Positions 14,446-15,710 of a stretch of 15,710 bases of DNA are shown here, in pieces. The stretch comes from F23-B02 sp963590435 (GTDB lineage Bacteria; Bacillota; Clostridia; Oscillospirales; Oscillospiraceae). Both the position numbers and the translations under genes were made by a program. The first letter of the stretch is position 1; every line of letters starts with the position of its first letter. The notes beneath the pieces were generated by a model. The model was not told the origin of the DNA. It worked only from the letters and a program-made list of their open reading frames with translations, and searched no databases. The stretch is from NCBI GenBank assembly GCA_963590435.1, contig CAVAPG010000036.1, positions 1 through 15,710 on the forward strand. The letters run 5' to 3'.

Positions 14446-14467
14446 AACTTAGAGTGACTTCAATCAT
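14357..14467 (-). pseudogene. N-terminal fragment of a phage Prp-type cysteine protease
   Basis: Read on the minus strand from the ATG at 14467, the frame gives MIEVTLSSNQISVVGHAGAA, then PKGEDLVCAAMSMLVQA. G15-H16 and D25-L-V-C28-A-A match the catalytic His/Cys signature (GHA...G.DIVCA) of the Prp (YsxB) family. Prp trims ribosomal protein bL27 in Firmicutes, and related genes serve as prohead proteases in phages. Similarity stops after about 37 residues at the junction with the aminotransferase-like gene, while Prp proteins are about 100 residues. Its start overlaps the stop of the portal fragment by 8 bases (ATGATTGA), as in a phage operon, so I read it as phage-derived rather than the host copy. 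Confidence 0.78.
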
Positions 14468-14798
14468 TATTCACCGCTCCTTCAGGCATTGCTGCGTTTC
14501 TCGTCAGCTCTCTCGCGTTCGCTACCTGCGCATGTTCCTGTACGCTGTTGTTTAGGCTTATATCTCCCTGCACCTGCGGCAGTGTTGCTCCGCTCTTTTC
14601 CGCCAAGGCCTGAATCTGTGCCATAGCTTGTGCATCGTTGTATTTTGCCGCAAGCAGCGCCGCTATCTGCATCAGCGTACTGTAGCTTTCGTAGAGCGTG
14701 CCATTCTGTTTTATGGTTTTACGAACATCGTCGATGCTGTCGAAGTCCATCATCGTCAGGCAAGCTAAGGCCTGATCCGTAAGCTGCGGATTAAAGAA
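14460..14798 (-). pseudogene. C-terminal fragment of a probable phage portal protein
   Basis: The minus strand reads FFNPQLTDQALACLTMMDFD from the junction and ends QVANARELTRNAAMPEGAV at the stop at 14460-14462. The 'NP-LTDQAL..MMDFD..DDV' segment and the polar end with an NARE..RNA pattern resemble the C-termini of tailed-phage portal proteins. The adjacent Prp-type protease supports a head-gene cluster. About 110 residues remain and the N-terminal bulk is missing. Upstream of about 14798 the frame becomes antisense to the plus-strand gene and soon meets a stop. An ATG at 14753 is internal. The portal call rests on pattern memory and is less sure than the phage origin. Confidence 0.6.
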
Positions 14799-15710
14799 GC
14801 CGAGGTTGCGTCGCAGAGTACGCCTACATTCTCGGATGCCATAAACACTTTAGGCACAGGCGCATCACTAACGGAAACAGCAGAGAAACACGGCGTTTCC
14901 GCAGAGCTTGTTGAGAGAATATACAACCTCAACCCCAAAGCAGACACAACGGCGTTCTCGGCGGCATTTGACGCGGCCGTGCAGATGGGACAGGAGAATG
15001 CAAACGAGAAAGCACTTGAGAGCGTGCCCACACTGTCAGGACAGCAGGCGAAAATCGCTTATGCCATAGGGCAGAGCAAGGCAGAACGCGCAAAGACGAT
15101 TCAGAAAACCGGCAACACAACGGTTGATAATGTCATCAGCAAGGCTCAAAGCGGCGCAATATCACTCAGCGATGTCCAGCCTATCCTTGCAGACAAAACG
15201 GCTCTCAATGCGCTCCAGAAGCTCACAGGCAATATCAATCTCAAGGGCAAAGACTCATCTGCTCAGAGAATAGCGGTAAGAGACGCAATAACAAATTATG
15301 TGAAGGAGAGAAGCAAAAATGAAGTACATTTACGCGACAGCGGCGAACGGTCTGGAAGTCAGGATACCAGAGGACAAGTACGAAAGGTGGAAGAAGTATC
15401 AGGACTCGATACCGGCAGACGAGGTAGCCAGAAGCAAGGCGGCAATAGCACAGCTCAAGGCAAAGGCGAAAAAGTAAGCTTCGGTGGCATTGCGCAGAAA
15501 GCGGTTTACTCGACGGTAGAAACCGAAGAAATGAAAAAGGGCCGCGAGACGGCGGCTGAAAAGGGCTACACTGTCAGATACTTTGAGGGCGCAAGCATCA
15601 GACTGCCGGATGGCGGCTACGCAAGAGGCATCATAGATACCGTCAACAAGGTTATATATGTGCGCTCGGATCATCCGTATCTTACACCGGAGCAGATAAT
15701 AAACCATGAG
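14769..15710 (+). CDS. Phage-type large protein, 5' truncated and open at the window end
   Basis: An uninterrupted frame begins after a TAA at 14766-14768 and runs to the last base, about 314 codons. No start codon with a ribosome binding site precedes the first credible residues (FSDAINTLGTG), so the 5' end was lost at the junction. The first half is Ala/Gln/Thr-rich and helical, including LSGQQAKIAYAIGQSKAERA. The middle (about codons 184-236) is a polar Gly/Ser/Gln/Arg linker. The end is a folded-looking domain (GYTVRYFEGASIRLPDGGYA) closing with HPYLTPEQIINHE. The final HE in that setting suggests an HExxH zinc-peptidase motif cut by the window edge. Similar large proteins with peptidase or toxin tails occur beside head genes in Firmicutes phages. 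The exact function is unknown. Confidence 0.65.
14793..14801 (+). repeat. 9-base direct repeat, right copy
   Basis: Second copy of AAAGAAGCC (first at 14344-14352), located at the point where coding direction flips from the minus-strand portal fragment to the plus-strand phage gene. Confidence 0.5.
15319..15477 (+). CDS. Small phage-type protein nested in another frame
   Basis: A 52-codon frame starts at the ATG at 15319 and is preceded by AAGGAGAG at 8 bases. It encodes a compact charged peptide beginning MKYIYATAANGLEVRIPEDK and ending in a Lys/Ala-rich tail (AAIAQLKAKAKK). It is entirely inside the larger plus-strand frame but shifted by one base. Over this stretch the large frame is a low-hydrophobicity linker, while the small frame has normal protein composition with Tyr, Trp and Ile. 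This suggests the small frame is a real gene. I do not recognise a family; a small head- or packaging-associated protein is possible. Confidence 0.55.
   Translation: MKYIYATAANGLEVRIPEDKYERWKKYQDSIPADEVARSKAAIAQLKAKAKK

Larger units (their letters stand above)
14362..15710. mobile_element. Rearranged prophage (or similar mobile element) fragment
   Basis: From about 14362 to the window end only phage-type coding is seen: a minus-strand portal/protease piece up to about 14795, then a plus-strand gene cut at its 5' end. No integrase, att site or transposase is visible. The left boundary interrupts a chromosomal gene. The true extent to the right is beyond the window. Confidence 0.65.

Noticed and set aside
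14765..15120. Minus-strand frames opposite the phage-type gene
   Set aside because: Ser-rich, without motifs, and antisense to the long uninterrupted plus-strand frame.
1..15710. CRISPR arrays, tRNA, rRNA, SRP RNA or riboswitches
   Set aside because: No regularly spaced repeats, cloverleaf or T-loop sequence (GGTTCRA), rRNA motifs or known aptamer cores were recognised on either strand by eye; a covariance-model scan was not possible.

Overview
The window looks like chromosome from a strictly anaerobic, gut-type Clostridia bacterium (Bacillota, perhaps Oscillospiraceae). This rests on 2-hydroxyacyl-CoA dehydratase-type proteins, a ferredoxin-rich flavoprotein, an Rrf2/NifS/NifU iron-sulfur operon and the ylxM-ffh-rpsP-khpA block. 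No sequence search was possible, so the taxonomy is inference.

Layout. (1) 1-2989: a multi-cluster GltD-like FAD/NAD(P)H oxidoreductase whose 5' end lies outside the window, then hypA and hypB, the nickel-insertion chaperones. (2) 3200-6151: two translationally coupled 2-hydroxyacyl-CoA dehydratase-family subunits followed by a 55-residue single-span membrane protein, closed by a strong terminator. No activator ATPase or CoA-transferase is present. (3) 6319-7560, minus strand: a CPA2-type cation/proton antiporter with its own promoter and terminator. (4) 7854-10018: an IscR-like Rrf2 regulator, a group I cysteine desulfurase and an IscU-type scaffold. Both promoters of this block carry the same operator-like motif in opposite orientation. 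(5) 10212-12458: ylxM, ffh, rpsP and khpA, which serve protein targeting and translation, with a consensus promoter and a perfect terminator. (6) 12682-13620: a LysR-type regulator next to a class V aminotransferase-fold gene.

The right end is broken. The aminotransferase-like gene loses homology near 14360, before its PLP lysine. About 430 bases of phage DNA follow on the minus strand: the C-terminus of a probable portal protein overlapping the N-terminal half of a Prp-type cysteine protease. At about 14790 the coding direction flips again into a long plus-strand phage-type gene that runs off the window and ends just as an HE dipeptide appears. A 52-codon gene with a good ribosome binding site is nested inside it in another frame. 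This can be read as a rearranged prophage remnant or as a chimeric assembly.

Functionally the window is a redox and Fe-S neighbourhood. Regions 1 and 2 encode oxygen-sensitive Fe-S enzymes and nickel-enzyme maturation. Region 4 supplies Fe-S clusters and is probably controlled by its own cluster-sensing repressor.
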